64,000 nt of DNA from Caenorhabditis elegans (taxonomy: Eukaryota > Nematoda > Chromadorea > Rhabditida > Rhabditidae), in the NCBI RefSeq assembly GCF_000002985.6, contig NC_003281.10:10664001-10728000 (forward strand). The letters are read 5' to 3'. Below the pieces are notes generated by a model. The model made no database searches, was not told the DNA's origin, and was given only the letters and a program-made list of their open reading frames with translations. Numbering within the stretch: position 1 is the first letter of the stretch; each line of letters starts with the position of its first letter. Both the position numbers and the translations under genes were made by a program. Of this stretch, positions 1 through 14,403 are shown piece by piece.

Positions 1-3000
1 CTTCTGTGTCATTCCGATCTGAAAAGCCATCGAGACGACGAGAATCTGGATCCCTATCCCGCCACCGTTACATCCCACCTCCGCCGCTTCCGATGCCTCC
101 GAGAAGGATCATGACGAGCACGTCGATGGGTTACTCGGATGATGCGATGACGTCATCATCGTCACATACCACTACGGACTATGATGATATTGTTCCAGTA
201 CCAACACCGTCCTATGTGATATATCCAGCGGCTTCTATCGCTCAGGCCAGCAGGCGGCAGCAACAGGGTTCCGCGAAAAATAGAATTTTTAGAAGTCCTA
301 CTTATCATCATGGTAAAGAGCATTCACAAAACATCAATTTAAATTAAAACTGACTTTATTTATAAAAACTTAAAAAACGTAAAAACATTGGTTCAATAAT
401 TTTATTGAATGTTTAGCAAAAAAAAAGTTATATTGTGTATTCTGAAAAAACTTTAAATTTCTCTAATTTTCAGATGCATTTGTGAACTCACACGAATGGA
501 CGCTGAGCAGGTCGATCAGTGAGATGAAATTGGTGAGTTTTCCCGGTACCGCGCAAAAATTATTATTTTGTGTTTATTGTATAACACTATAAAATGTTTA
601 TATATAGTTTGCTCTCGGTAGGTGTCACATTACCAAATGATGCTCCAGAGCGGTCACCAGGTGGCTGCTCGTATGGGTATCTCGTGATGTGTGAAGGTCA
701 TTTCGGATCCTTTGAGACAAATTGCCACCACCCAGAGAGAGAGAGATGAGATTAGATGATGGTAGCTCGTTTTTTAATAAATAGATTTATAGTAATAATA
801 ATAATTTATTAGGTTTGGTCATACTTAGATTTAGTTCAAGTAGATAAGGTAGTACAAAGGGGGAATTAATACCAGAAATTGATGAAACAGTTCAATTTGG
901 AAATATTAATTCCGCCAATTTGCCAGTTTGCCGAATTGCCGGAAATTTTAAATTTCGCCAATTTGTCGGGTTGCCGGAAAAAAAATCGTTGGCCACCCAC
1001 CTATGATTATAAGACAGTAATTATTCGACCATCGCCTTTTGCTCTCAGAACATATTGAGGTTTTGAGTTTCGATGCGGCAAATCTCTTTTTTCCAATATC
1101 TGCCGAGTACGGCCGGCAAAGTTGGCAAATTTGCCGCCCACCCTTGGTTCACTCCCAAATACATCAAGTTTTGGATGTAGATCACTGCAAAAACAGTACG
1201 TCTATCATTTATTTTTTAATGATTGCGCAATTCATCACAGAAAATAGGCACTTTTTGAACTCGAAGCCAGCTGTGCTAGATTCCGTAAGCGGGAATTATG
1301 CTATTGTACGTACATGTGTAAAACCCGGCTATTATTAGCACCTGCGCTAATCTCAAGTACTAGTTGTAGGTGACGTCACGCGTGGCCTACGGTGTATCTG
1401 AGATTTGTCGGAAAATGTATATGTTGTTTTCCAAAATATTAGGCACTTTTTTGAAAAATTTTCCAAAAAAAAACTAGATTACCGATAGTCTCTATTTCTT
1501 CCAAATAATCTATATAACATGCTCCCTTCCTTAAGCCTATCTGAAACTTGCTCCCAGCCAGATTTTGACTCAAATTTTTCTGCCCTCACCTCATTTTAAT
1601 GAGATTACTAATTGAGCGGCGAGCGGCTCATCTTCAAAAGAAGTAGAGTATTGCATCTCGCCAGACGACAGGATTTCCTCTTTCGTCGTTGTTCTCACCC
1701 TCGGCGTTCTCTTTGATTCTCGCAACTCTTGGTTGGATACAAATTACGATGATGACACCTCGAGATTCTATGTTGTTGTACCTAGACATTTTGCAACAAG
1801 ATTCAAATCTTTGGGTACTTCCGGACAGTTGGTACAAGCACAGGATGCTAGGAACACCTGCGTACTTACCAAAGTAATAAACACAAAGAGCTGTCAATTA
1901 AGGCGGCTCACGGGCGATCGTTGGTCACTTAGCTGAGAAGGTTTCGTATTCTCACCTTATTTCCAGACCGCCGTCGCGGCAAAACAAACAAACAAGAATG
2001 TCTGAAATTGAGTGGATACTCAAATAAAGGAGAGGTCAATTTTCCATCTTTTGATCTATTTTGGTTTATTTCTTTTGAAATTCAATAGAAGAACTCCGAT
2101 AAGCAGTGCTGAAACGCATCGGAACTATTTGTTTTTCTGAAAAGTCCATAAATGTAGGATTTTCTCACGACTTTTCTATTCTTCGTTGAAACTGGTAATT
2201 GGGATTTTCCTAGAATTTCAGTGCAGGTTTGGCATGATGTGTAGATATTGTTCTTCAAAATAAAACACAGGGAAATATTATTCGATTATCACGTAGTTTT
2301 AGAGCACAGTGCCGAATGTGTAATAATCTAAAATTAAAATTTCCGGCAAAGTTCCAAGATTTTAATTACCTTTTGACAGTAGTGATCGGGTTTAGTTCAG
2401 AACTTGAATTTCAGTTAAATCGAGCACTACGCTAAGTTTTAAAATTTACTGAGTTTACAAGGAACTTTGATTTTCAACTCGACGGCCAACGAATATATGT
2501 TTCTGCAATTTGTATTATATTGGCTTTAGTGTTATCAACATTAGAATCGAAGAGACTTTTTGCAACTTTCAATAATAATTTCAATGTCTGTTGTCGATTT
2601 TCCGATACTTGAACATCGTTATTGTGAAAACTACACAGCGTCGAAGCTGTAGTGGAACACTGGGAACACCCAATATCAATGTCAATTTGGATCGGAAACT
2701 TTCTCTCTTCATCTCCTACGCCAATGTTCGAACATCAATTATCTTCTCCACCTTCACCTCCTCTCCTTTTGAACATTACGCAGTCAACCCCCCAATTTCT
2801 CACCCATCGCAACTTTACAACATACCCTCTGTTGGGTGTCTTTTTGCCAGGTGTTTGCAAGGTGGGGGTGGAGTCGTCAGCTGTGACAGTGTGTCTGCTT
2901 GGGAGACCTTTGTGCTCTTTCTTCGTCTCCTATTCACCGTCTTCTTCTTTGCGTACAGTATGACTGTCGCAAGTTACCTATTAGTTGACTTTTTGCAGTG

Positions 3001-6000
3001 GTATAAGAGTCTTGGAGCTTCTACACTAAGTACCAAGTATTATCACAAGTTTCGAATTGTTGGTTTTTTTTTTTAATTTTCGAAATATCGTAGTAATTTT
3101 TGAATGTTTAATACTCTCGGCAACTCATTCACATGCCGGCAATTTTCAATTTCCATATTGCCTATATCGGCAATTCGGCAGCTTTAGTTTTAGTCTCGTT
3201 TGCCAAATTTTCAGAATTTTTTGGCACCCTGCCAATTTTTACGTAATTTTCTTTCGTTAAATCTCAATTCCAAAATCGGCACCTAATACTGAATTTTGGA
3301 CATTTCCGGTGATTTTGCAACTTTTGAATCATAACCTTTTCCAGTTTTGGAGCCATCAGTTAATACAGAAACTAGAAATTTTCGACACTATTGACAGATG
3401 CCGAATTAGAAATATTTTGGCAATTCGCGTCACTTTCATTAAAACAATTTCTGGCAAATGCAAATTTTAGTACAATTTTAGTTTCGATGTTGTTTTTCAA
3501 ATTTAGCTATATATTTTATGTGTACAGAATTGAGTCTCAATGTTTTTCAAATTTGGTTTCTCGAAAATTAGAAAAATATAGGCAGCTTATCAATTTGTCT
3601 ATTGACTTTACTAAACCGTGGGGTTTTCAGCAAAAACTTTAACAAATATCAACTTTTGATATCATAATTTAACCCATTTTCTTCTGCAGGGAATCGTTGG
3701 CACGTCACAATCAGGCAAAACCGCACTCGTCCATCGATACCTAACAGGAACATACACACCGGATGAGAGTCCTGAAGGTATTTATTTAATATATATAATC
3801 AATTGATAACCTTACTTATCAATACACAGGTGGTCGATTCAAAAAGGAAGTTGTGATTGAAGGACAGAGTCATTTATTACTGATTCGAGACGAAGGCCAA
3901 CAACATTTGGACGTTCAGTTTTGTCAGTGGGTCGACGCCGTTGTCTTTGTCTTCAACGTTTGCTCGATACAAAGCTACGATAGTATTCAGGCGTTGGCGC
4001 ATGAGATGAGCAAATATCGAAATATCAGTGATTTACCTCTGATATTAGTTGGAACGAAGGTGAGATTTTGGGAAATTGCACAAAAAATACTTATATATGT
4101 ATATCAAAACTTGAAACAATTTTGACGGAAAGTTGAAATTTGTCGGCTGATATATGTAGAGAGTTAGAATATATTTTAATGAGATTATTATCACTATTTA
4201 AATGTTAAATTAAATATAATAAATTCCAAAGAATGCAACTTTATTTATCAAATATACATTTATAAGCGAAAAAAATGTCAAAGATTTTGATAAATATTTA
4301 AAAAGAAGTAGCTACTGATCCTAAAAATAATTTTAAAATAACAGAAAAAGGTGAATATTACGATTATAAGTACAATATTTTAATTAAAAATTAAAAATTG
4401 AAAACTCTAACTTTGAGATTCAATTTTATATTAATATTTTACAAAAAAGCTAACTAGTCGTATTTAATACAAAATTCTTCAAAAATTGGAAAAAAATATG
4501 TCTACATACAATTTTCTCACGCTCATTGACATATGGGTAGCCTGACATACTGTCAAAGACATGAAAATTACAGGGAGATAAGAATCTCTTCTGAAAGCCT
4601 CGCTGAGCAGCTCGTGGTGCTAATCTGCGCAGAACAAATTAGATGACGTGGGGTTGTATACCGAAAATTGCAGTTACTATGTGTTATTATGGGATTAGAG
4701 AACTGTAGATATATTATATAGTTAATCGGAAACTTTTGATTTTTTGTTCAATTCCCGATCTAGGAATATTGATTCTAGAAATAAAAACACTCACTTTAAG
4801 ATTAATGTTTTTAGTTCAAAAAATAAATTCATGCCGAGTTTTTAGAGTTTTTCGGGTTAGGGAAACACTATTTTTAAGCATAGAAAATATAAATGCATAT
4901 CAGTACTTTATATGATTTCAGTGATACTGCTAGAAAAATTTATCAAACTTTTTAATGGTTTTCTAATTTGGTAAAAAACAATTTCCGTTTTTTTTTGGAA
5001 TTTTTTTTTTTTGCAAAATTCAAAAAAAAAAGTTTATACATTTTTTATTAAACGTACTTCTAAAAAATGTAACTATCAAAATACTTATTTAGTATTTGAT
5101 TTTTAAAAATAATTCTGTTTCACCAAATTTTAATATTTTATAATAAATTTCGAATTAACCGAGATTCACAATAATTTAAAAAAAATCATCAATTTTTTTT
5201 TCAGGACCACATATCAGAAAAACGAGCTCGTGTGATCACCGAGGACGAGGGACGTCAACTGGCCGCTCAAATGAAGCGATGTTCGTATTTTGAAACGTCG
5301 AGCACTTATGGAACAAATGTGGAGAGAGTTTTCAAAGAAGGTGAGAATATTATAAGTTTAATATTATAATTGTCGGGGAGATTATACCCTTTTACCGAAT
5401 AGGGTGAATAGGGGACCTAGATTTAGTTTTATATATCTTTTAATGTTCTAGGTGCTGTCGTTTTGTATTAATACAATGTACAAGTAGCAATATATTTCAA
5501 TTTTCAAGAATTTATTTTGAAAATCAAAAAATCACGAAAAATATAAATATTTAGATTTTCCAATTTTTTCGAAACAATTAAAAAACATGGTTAATGTAGC
5601 AATAATTAAATGTAATAAATCCCTAAATAATTCTGATTTTTTCCGTGAATTTTACTACAAAAAATTTCAATTACTCTTCTAAGAAACTGAACATTTCGCT
5701 TTTTGACTACTAAAGTAATTGAATTTTTCATAATTTTGATTTTATATATGATTTCAAGTCGGCAAAGCGAATCAAACTATCCTATTCAAAAATAGTCCGA
5801 ATTTCCAATTTTTCTACAAGTTTCACGATTCAGTAATTTCTTCTCTATTCACATTATTATAATATTTATGCCTATTATCAATGTTCTCTTTTTTGTTTCC
5901 GGCTCTCAATTAGGTGTTCTTCACATCAGAAATATGACCCAAAATGTCAAATAATGTTATCTACACAGTCACAGTCGTTACTTATTGCTGCTCCCACCCA

Positions 6001-6142
6001 CCACCACTGTCTGCAATAGAACGCGCAACAACACTAAATTGATGTCAACCCATATTGTTGGTTGGCTACTACTTTTTTAGCCTATATTCTATTACCACAC
6101 ACCTCTTGAGAGAAGTTGGTTGCGCCATTCGATTTACGACGA

Positions 6143-6190
<48 letters not shown>

Positions 6191-9100
6191 CGGTGGTGAA
6201 GGTGCCACGTAATAATAATGGTTTATAACGTGTCTTTTATTATGACGTAACGCTAAGATTACAATGGGGGCAATGGTGGTTGTGTTGAAGTGTGATGGAA
6301 GAATGCGAATTTGTATTAGAATTGTGGGTCTTGCAGTGAAAAATGAATTAGTGCAATTTTCGCGAAATTTGGCAATTTGAAAAAAATCGAGGCGTCCGAG
6401 AATACGATTTTTGGCAAAAGCGATTTCCACGCAGTGATGAGCGAAAAAATTGTTTTGCCGGTTTGCCGGAACTTTTCCAGTCCGGCAGTTTGTCGATTTT
6501 CCGGAATTTTTCAATTCCGGCAATTTTCCGATTTGCCGGAAATTTTCCATTCCGGCAATTAGCCGACTTGTCAGAATTTTTCAATTCCGGCAATTTGCCG
6601 ATTTGCGGAAAATTTCAATTCCGGCAATTTTCCAATTTGCCGGAAATTTTTAATCCAGGCAATTTGCCGGCTTGTCGGAATTTTTAATTCCGGCAATTTG
6701 CCGCATTGCTGGAAATTTAAATTCCGACAATTTGCCGATTTGCCGGAAATTTACTGATTTGCCGACTTGCCGGAAATTTTCAATTCCGGCAATTTTCCGG
6801 TTTGCCCGAAATTTCAATTTTGGCAATTTGCCGCTTTGCCGGAAATTTCAATTCCGACAATTTGCCGATTTGCCAATTAGCCGGAAAAAAATCTTTTGCC
6901 CCTGATTTCCACTACGAACCTTGGCACTCCGAAACGGCGACATTCGACTTTATAATATTCATGTTCAACTTTTCTCGAGTTCCTCTGGAAAATGTGTTCA
7001 TCCTACTTGTAAGCAGATGTTCATCATCCTTTTGACGTAATCTATCTGCGCCCTTTGACCCCTTCTCGATGGATCCTTAAGTATCCGTGTTCCTATGTCT
7101 GCGCTAAAAAGAGCGATGGATGGAGAATCCTCGAAAAAAGAGAGGAGACGACAATTTATTATATAAAGTGTGTTGAGTTTTCGAGTAGAACACGAGATGC
7201 AAACACGCAAGCACCGGGCCGCCGATAGTCACCAAAAGCAAATACTGTATGTGTCTGTGTGCCACCTTCATTTTATTCCGAGCAAGTTCACAAGAATCGG
7301 CCGTGTTCCTTTAAACTTAACTTTTTGATGGGTTATGTTTCTTTTAGGTGAAATTTCTTATAGCTTTTCGAATCGCCTAGTTATTTGCCGCCGTTCTACT
7401 GAAGTAGAGTCCTGGAATCAATTCTTCCTTCTGTCCAGGTTCCTTTAAATTGAATCTTCTGCTTAGTTTTTTGTCGTAACCGAAAAGTAGTAGTGTCCCT
7501 TTAAAGTGAAACACCTCATATTTTTCGGGATCGTCTATTATCCATTTGCAAAAAAATCGGTCTCGACACGTTCCAAATATTTTCAAATAGCTATTGCGCA
7601 GAACGGTATGTGCCTCTAAGATTTTGTTCTATAGTTATCAAAAAATTGCAAAAAACGGGGAATGGGTTACTGTACTACTTAAAAGTGCGCACACTTTACC
7701 GTTTTTTTTGCATTGAAAATTGCAAAAAACTAGCTCTTGAAGTGAACTTCTGGAATCAAACATTCTGCTTCGGAATATATTAGTGAACTTTTATCTCTTA
7801 ACTAATCATAATCAGTAGTATTCCTTACTAAATTGATTTTTCTTTGCCTTGTCACTATTGAATGACTGCCACCGGAAAGTGCCACAATTCGCAGCTGCTG
7901 ACCCGATTCAACCAGCCAACCAACCCATTGGTAGAATTCAGAGAAGCGTGTCATCTAGCCACCACCACCATAATTTGGTTGTTCTTCATCTTCGTGAGAA
8001 TATATCACGGCGGCGACGACAACCATTTCACCTCTCCGTATGCTTCTTCTTATGCTTCTCCACTTCATTCACCACTGACTGCAACGCGGCATTTTCGCTT
8101 TCTGTCAAGTAGCAGAGAGAGAGAGAGAGAGAGAGTATCCCCGTGGGAGGATTCGTCATGCTTCTGTCCGTTGACTTTTGCATGTGTAGTGGATTGGTTG
8201 TAGTAGTCTGCAGGCCTGAAATGGAAATTGGCAGGAATAGGCTTCGAATCAGTGAAAACGTTTCTATTTTCTTAAAAATTATTTCTTAGCAAATTGTTTA
8301 TTTTTTTATTTTATCAGACAACTAAAGTAGTACGGTAACTCTCCTTCGTTGACTTTGAGACCCAAATTGTAGAAAAATTCGGCTTTTACGTTTTTTTAAG
8401 CTGTAATTCCTGGTTCCTATTTATTTCGTTTCAAGACCCAGTTTGTTTCATTTTTTCCAAAATCTGAAGACATTCCTAGACAATTTCAATTCTTTTCGAG
8501 ACCCTGTTTTATTGTCGATTTACGGCAGTGTCAAAAATGTACTTCCGAATTTTTTTAAAAGTTCAATTCGATTTTTGGGTTTTTTTAAAGAATTGGTCAA
8601 AATTTTTTTCGAATTTTTCGAATTTTTTAAAAACAATTTTCCAGTTTTGCCAAAAAAAAATTCAACGGTCATGTATTTTTTCAAAATGTTTCTAAGATTT
8701 TTTTTCGACAGCAAATTCCAATTCGATCCTACGGGTTTTGATATTTTATCTAACTTTTCCATTTTTCCTCCGAAAAAAATGGACACACTTGAAAATTCAC
8801 TTTCCGACAACTTGAAACTAATAATTCAATAATCTTGATTCTTCCAGCGTGCTGTAAAATCATCCAACTACGAGTACGATCACAAGTGGGCGCCGCAGCC
8901 GCCGCCTCTTCACAAGCCAGAACGCCAACGCCTACGCATTCGGAGAGTGGTGGACGAAAGGATTATCAGGATCCATCAAGATATATTAGTTCGAATTCAT
9001 TCGTTATGCCATCCAACATGCGTCCCTCTTTCCCGAGCAATTCGACGCGTCGAAATACCGTACATCATCGGGGGGAACATCCACAACAGCAGCAATATCA

Positions 9101-12100
9101 GCAGCAGCCACCATCTTCATCAAGAACTGCCAGTGAAAGATCAATGTCGGCGATGTTGGGTACTCCGTACGGCAATCGGATGCCTGCTGGTGTATCCCCG
9201 TCGGCTAGTCAGAAGTCGGTACATTCGATTGCGAATGGATGTTACTCGAGATCATCGGCAGCACTTTTGGATTCAGATACGCCGGCAGTCAATTCATATC
9301 TAATTGATTCTATGTCGTCGGCGGGATTTCCATTGTCACAGAGTGGTGCGAATCAGGTGTCTGCTTCGACATCACATCTACCGACACCTTCATCGACACC
9401 GAATACGCAGAGGAAGAATCGAAGGATTTCCAACATTTTTGTGCGTTTTTTTTTTGAATTTTTTAAATTGAGAAATCGCTAAATTCAAAATTTAAAATGA
9501 GGCAACTTTTTCGCCAATTTTTTTTTTAGAAAATTTGAATTTCCCTCTAGTAAAATTTGAACATTTTGGATTTCTCGTCAACATTTTTATAGGAAAAAAA
9601 ATGTATTTTTCAATTTTTCTGTGTTTTTTATTGAAAGAAAAGTAATACGAATATTTTTGTGAGTTTTCGAAAAATTATTAGGCTTCACAAAAAAATTTAT
9701 TTTATTGGTTTTTCGGTTTTCTTGTGAAAAAACTCGCTGCCTTTTTCAACATTTCTACTTTTTTAATTAAAAAAAATTAATCGAATTTTTTCAATTTTTC
9801 AGTTAAAAAAAATTTTAAAAAATGAAATCGAAATTTTTGAGCCTAAAAATATCTGAAATAATTTTTAAAATTTTCCAATGTTTTTTTCTTGCAGAGACAA
9901 AAGGATCACCAAGAGGAAAAGTCCAAAATGATCGAATCACTAAATCTTGGAATTGGTCGAGCTATTCCGATAAAACAGGGAAATTTGTACAAAAAGAGCT
10001 CCAAATCTGCATTGAATCGGTGAGTTTTATATTTTAAATAATTTTTTTTTCTAGAAAAATCCCCAAAAATGCCAAAAAAAATAACTTTGAAAATTTTGGA
10101 AATTTTTTTTAAATGAAAGTACGAAAAAAGATCCCAAATAAATATTTTATTAAAAATTTAACCAAAAAAAACGAAAATTACAAAAAAAATTAATTATGGT
10201 AAAAACTTCAGAGAAACTTATGCTAAAAAATTTCAAATAAAAATTTTAGAGAAAAGGCCCAAAAAATATTTTTTAAAGTTTTAGACAAAAACCACAAAAA
10301 TAAATTTAAAAAATTAAAAAAAAAAACTTCATTTTTTAAAATTTTCCAAAAAATACAAAGTTTGCGATTTTTTACTGCAAGCTGGAAAAATTTCAAAAAA
10401 TTGAAAAAAGATTTTTTTTTAAATTCGAAAAATAAAAATAAATTTTAGGTTTTAATATTTTTAAGGACAAGTTCACATTTCTCTTCTAATTCCCCTATTT
10501 TTTTACAGAGAATGGAAGAAAAAATACGTGTGCCTGTACAGTGATGGACGTCTCACATATCATACAAATCTCAAGGAATATATGGATAAGACTGCACACG
10601 GAAAAGAGATGGATCTGAAGTTGGCGACAATCCGAATCACTGGACGTCTGCATCCACTTCATTCCCATCGTGTCGCAAGTTCTGTGGATCCGATGAATGG
10701 CGGTGGAGGTGGTGGCACGCCGACGCTCAAGAGCTACGAGCCACGGAGGAGTGACGTCGGAGCCAACTCTGGCGATGGAACTTCTGGTGGTGGATCGGAT
10801 GATGCGATTAAGGAGAATCAGAGACAACACTTCTCACCGCCTGCCATGCCTCAAACCGTAGCTGGGAAGAAGAAGCGAGAGTCGAGGAAGATCGGAACGA
10901 ATTCGAAGCATAATGATGAGGAGGACGAGTGTTTTGAAGTTATAAATAATTGTTTAATGAGATGGGAATTCTGTGCTGGATCACTTGAAGAACGTGATGA
11001 ATGGATTCAGGCGATTGGTGGTGAAATTGAGAAATCTCTTGGAAAAGAGGTAGCGAATGCGAAGACCAACAATCGAGCGGTAGCGAATCGTCCGGATATT
11101 GCGGCACTTCGATCGATACCTGGAAACGGACGGTGTGCAGATTGTGGGAATCCATCGTCTGAATGGGCTTCTATCAATCTTGGCATTATCATCTGCATCG
11201 AGTGCTCTGGAATCCACCGGAATCTGGGATCCCATATCTCGAAGGTTCGAGGATTGGAGTTGGATCAGTGGCCGGTGGAGCATCTAGCAGTCATGCAGGC
11301 TATCGGAAATGATAAGGCCAATGAGATGTGGGAATTTGGGCTGTTGAATGGCGAGAGGAAGCCGACGCCGGAGAGTTCGAGAGAGGAGAAGGAGAGGTTT
11401 ATAGATCGGAAATATGTGCAGAAGGCGTTCCTGAAGCCAATCGCGTCTGGAGAACCTGTAACCTCTCAGCTCATTTCTGCGGTGTTGGCTCGGGATGTGA
11501 TGTCGCTTAACGTGCTTCTGGCTAATGGAATGTCGGTGGAGGAGATCAATACGACTACCAAAGACGGGCGGACTGTACTTCACTTGGCTGCCAGTATTGG
11601 AAGTGTCGAGTTGGCTCAGCTGCTTATTTGGGTAGGTTATTCGGAGATTGTTAGAAATGAATATTTGCAATTGGTAAAAACTTATACTAGTGAACTAAAT
11701 ATTGGCACTTCGAATTGCAAAGTTTTAAAATTCGGATAATTTTTTAAAAGTTGCATTTGTTCTGAAATTTAATATGAAACGAAGTTGAAAATTTATACGT
11801 TTTTATAAAATGTAATTTAAACATTTTTCGATTTATTACCAACAATATTTGAAATATTTTTTGACAATTTTAGACTGTAGAAAATATATTTAAAAAATAT
11901 ATTTAAAATTTTTCATGGCTATATAGCTTTAAATATTTCGAAAAAAAAAATTAATCGAAAAATAAATTTTAATTTAATAATAATTTTTACAGTAAAAAGC
12001 ATGACAACGTTTTGAAAAACTACCAAAACTACATATTAACTTTTTTTTTTTAATTAATTTTTTTTTCAAATTGAAATTTTGATTTAAAAATACGTGTAAA

Positions 12101-13154
12101 ATATTTAAAAAAAAAAAAAAAACCTTCCCGCGAAAAAATTATAATAAAAAATTGAAAATATTCTTTAAAGAAAATATTTTAGTACTAAAATTACTTTCAA
12201 AAAAAACGCTAAAATTGACTAGTCAACTTATAAAATTACATTAAATTTTTTTGAAAGAATTATAATGAAAATACAAATCTGTCAAAAATTAGTTTTTTTT
12301 TCAACAATTGAAAAAACCAAAAATTTTAACTTTAGAGAAGGTACAACATTTTTAAAATTTGAGAAACAGTTTTTACAGTTTTTGACAATTTTTTTAAAAA
12401 ATAAACAATTGAAAAAAATTGTTCTAACATAACTTAATTGACCATTTTTTCAGCACAACGCCGACGCCCAAATCCTCGACAACAATGGTCGTTCTTGTCT
12501 TTTCTACGCTCGATCCAACGGTTTCCGAGAAGTTTTCGATATGCTTGTGACGGCTGGCCTGTCACCGGACTATGGTCTCCCGCAGGAGATCAACGACTTT
12601 TCCCAGATGCCAGAGGTTAGTAACGCCGAAGTTTTTAGAAGAAAATTCGAGTTTTCCGCCAAAAAAATTAGGAACTTTGAATTTGCCGCAATTTTCAAGG
12701 GAAATTCAAAGTTCCCGCCAAACATTTTTTTTGGACAATTCAAGTGCCCCAAAAAAATTTTGTTCTGAAAATTTGAACTTCCCGGCAAAAAGTTTTTCGA
12801 GAAATTTTGAACTTCCCGCTAAATTACTTTTTTTACAAATTTCGAATTCCTGTTATTTTTTGAAAAAAAAATTAAAAAATAGCTTAAAATTTTCAGAAAA
12901 TTTGAATTTACCAGAACTTTTTGATTCTAACCTAATTTTACAGCAAACAATTTATACGAATTTTGAATTTCCTGCCAAATTTAATTAATTTTTTTCAGTT
13001 TTTCGCAATGGGATCCACATCAAACCGGGACTATTCGACGTCCGGCGACGAGATGTACGGCTCACGGCGGATATCAATGGGTCCACCGCCTCAAGTGCCC
13101 GCTCGCCGATACCTACCACAACAGCCGGAGCTCGACGAGACGAGTGTCATCTGA
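1..13154 (+). CDS. cnt-2: AGAP-type ArfGAP (centaurin gamma), 5' end outside window
   Basis: Exons <1-312, 474-532, 3690-3777, 3830-4059, 5205-5340, 8848-9440, 9895-10019, 10509-11631, 12454-12615 and 12999-13154 join in frame to at least 992 residues, open at the left edge. A GTPase-like domain starts with P-loop GTSQSGKT (about residues 126-133) and runs over exons 3-5. A Ser/Pro/Gln-rich linker is exon 6. A split PH domain starts at [13 protein letters not shown] in exon 7 and is interrupted in exon 8 by a Gly/Ser-rich, basic insert before [14 protein letters not shown]. The ArfGAP zinc finger shows C-x2-C-x16-C-x2-C with the arginine of GIHRNLG; ankyrin repeats end exon 8 and fill exon 9. 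The order matches animal AGAP1/2, which stimulate GTP hydrolysis by Arf proteins on endosomal membranes. The tail ends TSVI, a possible PDZ ligand. Introns 2 (3.2 kb) and 5 (3.5 kb) may hold internal promoters. The symbol is from recall of the C. elegans locus. Confidence 0.93.
900..1145. repeat. Degenerate TTGCCGG-type dispersed repeat
   Basis: Short units containing CAATTTGCCAGTTTGCCG and GCCGGAAAT variants recur here inside cnt-2 intron 2. The same family appears at about 6455-6900, 32400-32490, 32910-33030, 52590-53110, 54410-54705 and 60770-61005. It is noncoding, because the short reading frames across it are made of the repeat itself. Confidence 0.7.
6145..6187. repeat. (TG)n microsatellite
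   Basis: About 21 uninterrupted TG dinucleotides lie in the 3.5 kb intron 5 of cnt-2. It is a simple sequence that is likely polymorphic in length. Confidence 0.97.
6455..6900. repeat. Tandem array of the TTGCCGGAAATT repeat
   Basis: About a dozen degenerate units of roughly 35 bp, built from GCCGGAAATTTTCAATTCCG and CAATTTGCCGATTTGCC, lie in cnt-2 intron 5. Each unit contains a short inverted repeat (CCGGAAATTT against AATTCCGG), so a single strand could fold back. The overlapping frames in both directions are repeat translations, not genes. Confidence 0.85.
8113..8135. repeat. (GA)n tract in cnt-2 intron 5
   Basis: A GAGAGA run lies about 700 bp upstream of cnt-2 exon 6, next to a CT-rich and comparatively GC-rich stretch (7850-8200). 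This composition would fit an internal promoter giving a shorter cnt-2 isoform without the GTPase-like domain, but no first exon could be assigned. Confidence 0.5.
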
Positions 13155-14403
13155 AAAGTGTTGTAGCTCAGTCCTGCCTTTTGCCTGCCTAGGCAGGCGT
13201 ACATATCCCTTCTCTAGTCGCTTAGTTTGTGTGTGTTCACTTCAATTTTCTCATCAGATCTCTGCCTCGAGTGTTTTTTCGCCGTATCCTGCCGTTTGTT
13301 TCTTCACTTTTTTAAAAATATTTTTCTCAAATCCCCTATTTTTCTAAGTTTTTAAATTGAAATTATGATAGCTCTCCGCATCCTCATTCCCTCTTTTTTA
13401 AATCGTTGTCTAATATTCTATGTTCTTTTTTCTTTATGTATTTTATCATGCAATTTTCACTTTGATTATATTAAGAAATTATCTTAAATTTTTAATGGAA
13501 AAGTAAAATTTTGAATTCAGAATCCTTTTTTTGTAAGGATTTGTATAAGAGACAAATATGATTGCTTTAACACTATAAAATTAGGGAAAGCGGAATACTA
13601 GATCTACAATATTACCAATTTTATAGAGGTTTTAATATAAATTCAGTTTTTAATGGACTACTAGGGACAAAAAAGCAAAAATAAAAATTGTTATGTAGAA
13701 ACTTTAAAATAGAAGAAATTGTTAAAAACATTAATTTTATGGAGCTCCGTGAAATATTAGACCTAGATCTACAATATTACCAACCAGCCGTTCGCACGCG
13801 CTGAAGCGCGTGCTCCGACTGGCGTACTCGAAATTAAAATGAAATTCTAGAAATTTTAAGCGTTTCTCTGCAGATGGGACGTTTTTTCTCAGTTTTAAAG
13901 ATGTTTTAAAGCAACATGAATATTATATGACTAAGTGTTCAAGAGTTACAACTTTTAAAAACTCTAGTTTACTGGAACTACTTCTGAATTTCATGAACGT
14001 TTCTAGACGTTCTTCATGCCATATGATCATATGCAACTTTTCTACGTTCCTTCCGAAAGTTTTTGGCAAACGTCATTTTTTTCACATTTTTAAGTTCATG
14101 GCATTTATACAACTTTTGATCTTTTAAAAAGATTCTAGAAATTTCAGAAAACTTTAGAACGCTCTACGAACTTCTAGACTTTTCCAGAAGATCATTCCAG
14201 AGTTTTGTCGAACTTTTTAGAAAGTTCTGGAACATTTCAGACAATTCTTGAATTTTCTATACCGATTTAGAACATTCCAGAATTTTCCCGATTTTTTTTA
14301 GAAAGTTCTGGAACATTGAAGACTTTTCCCGATTTTTCTGGAAAGTTCTGGAACGTTCCAGAATTTTTTCGAAATTTCCAGAAGATTCTAGATTTCCAGA
14401 ATT
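13155..14403 (+). other. cnt-2 3' UTR and downstream spacer
   Basis: After the cnt-2 stop comes AT-rich DNA with a GC-rich palindromic patch (CCTGCCTAGGCAGG at 13185-13198). From about 14,078 to 14,403 there are many GTTCTGGAACNTTCCAGAA-like words, which are local palindromes. That last part reappears in reverse complement at about 20,386-20,729. No gene is seen. Confidence 0.6.

Noticed and set aside
6134..6905. Several overlapping open frames on both strands rich in FAGNF/CRKFS-type motifs
   Set aside because: They translate the TTGCCGGAAATT tandem repeat; open frames in all phases are a property of the 35-bp-like unit, not of a gene.
10495..11670. Antisense open frames opposite cnt-2 exon 8
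   Set aside because: The plus frame encodes recognisable PH, ArfGAP and ankyrin sequence with correct splice phases; the minus frames are its shadows.
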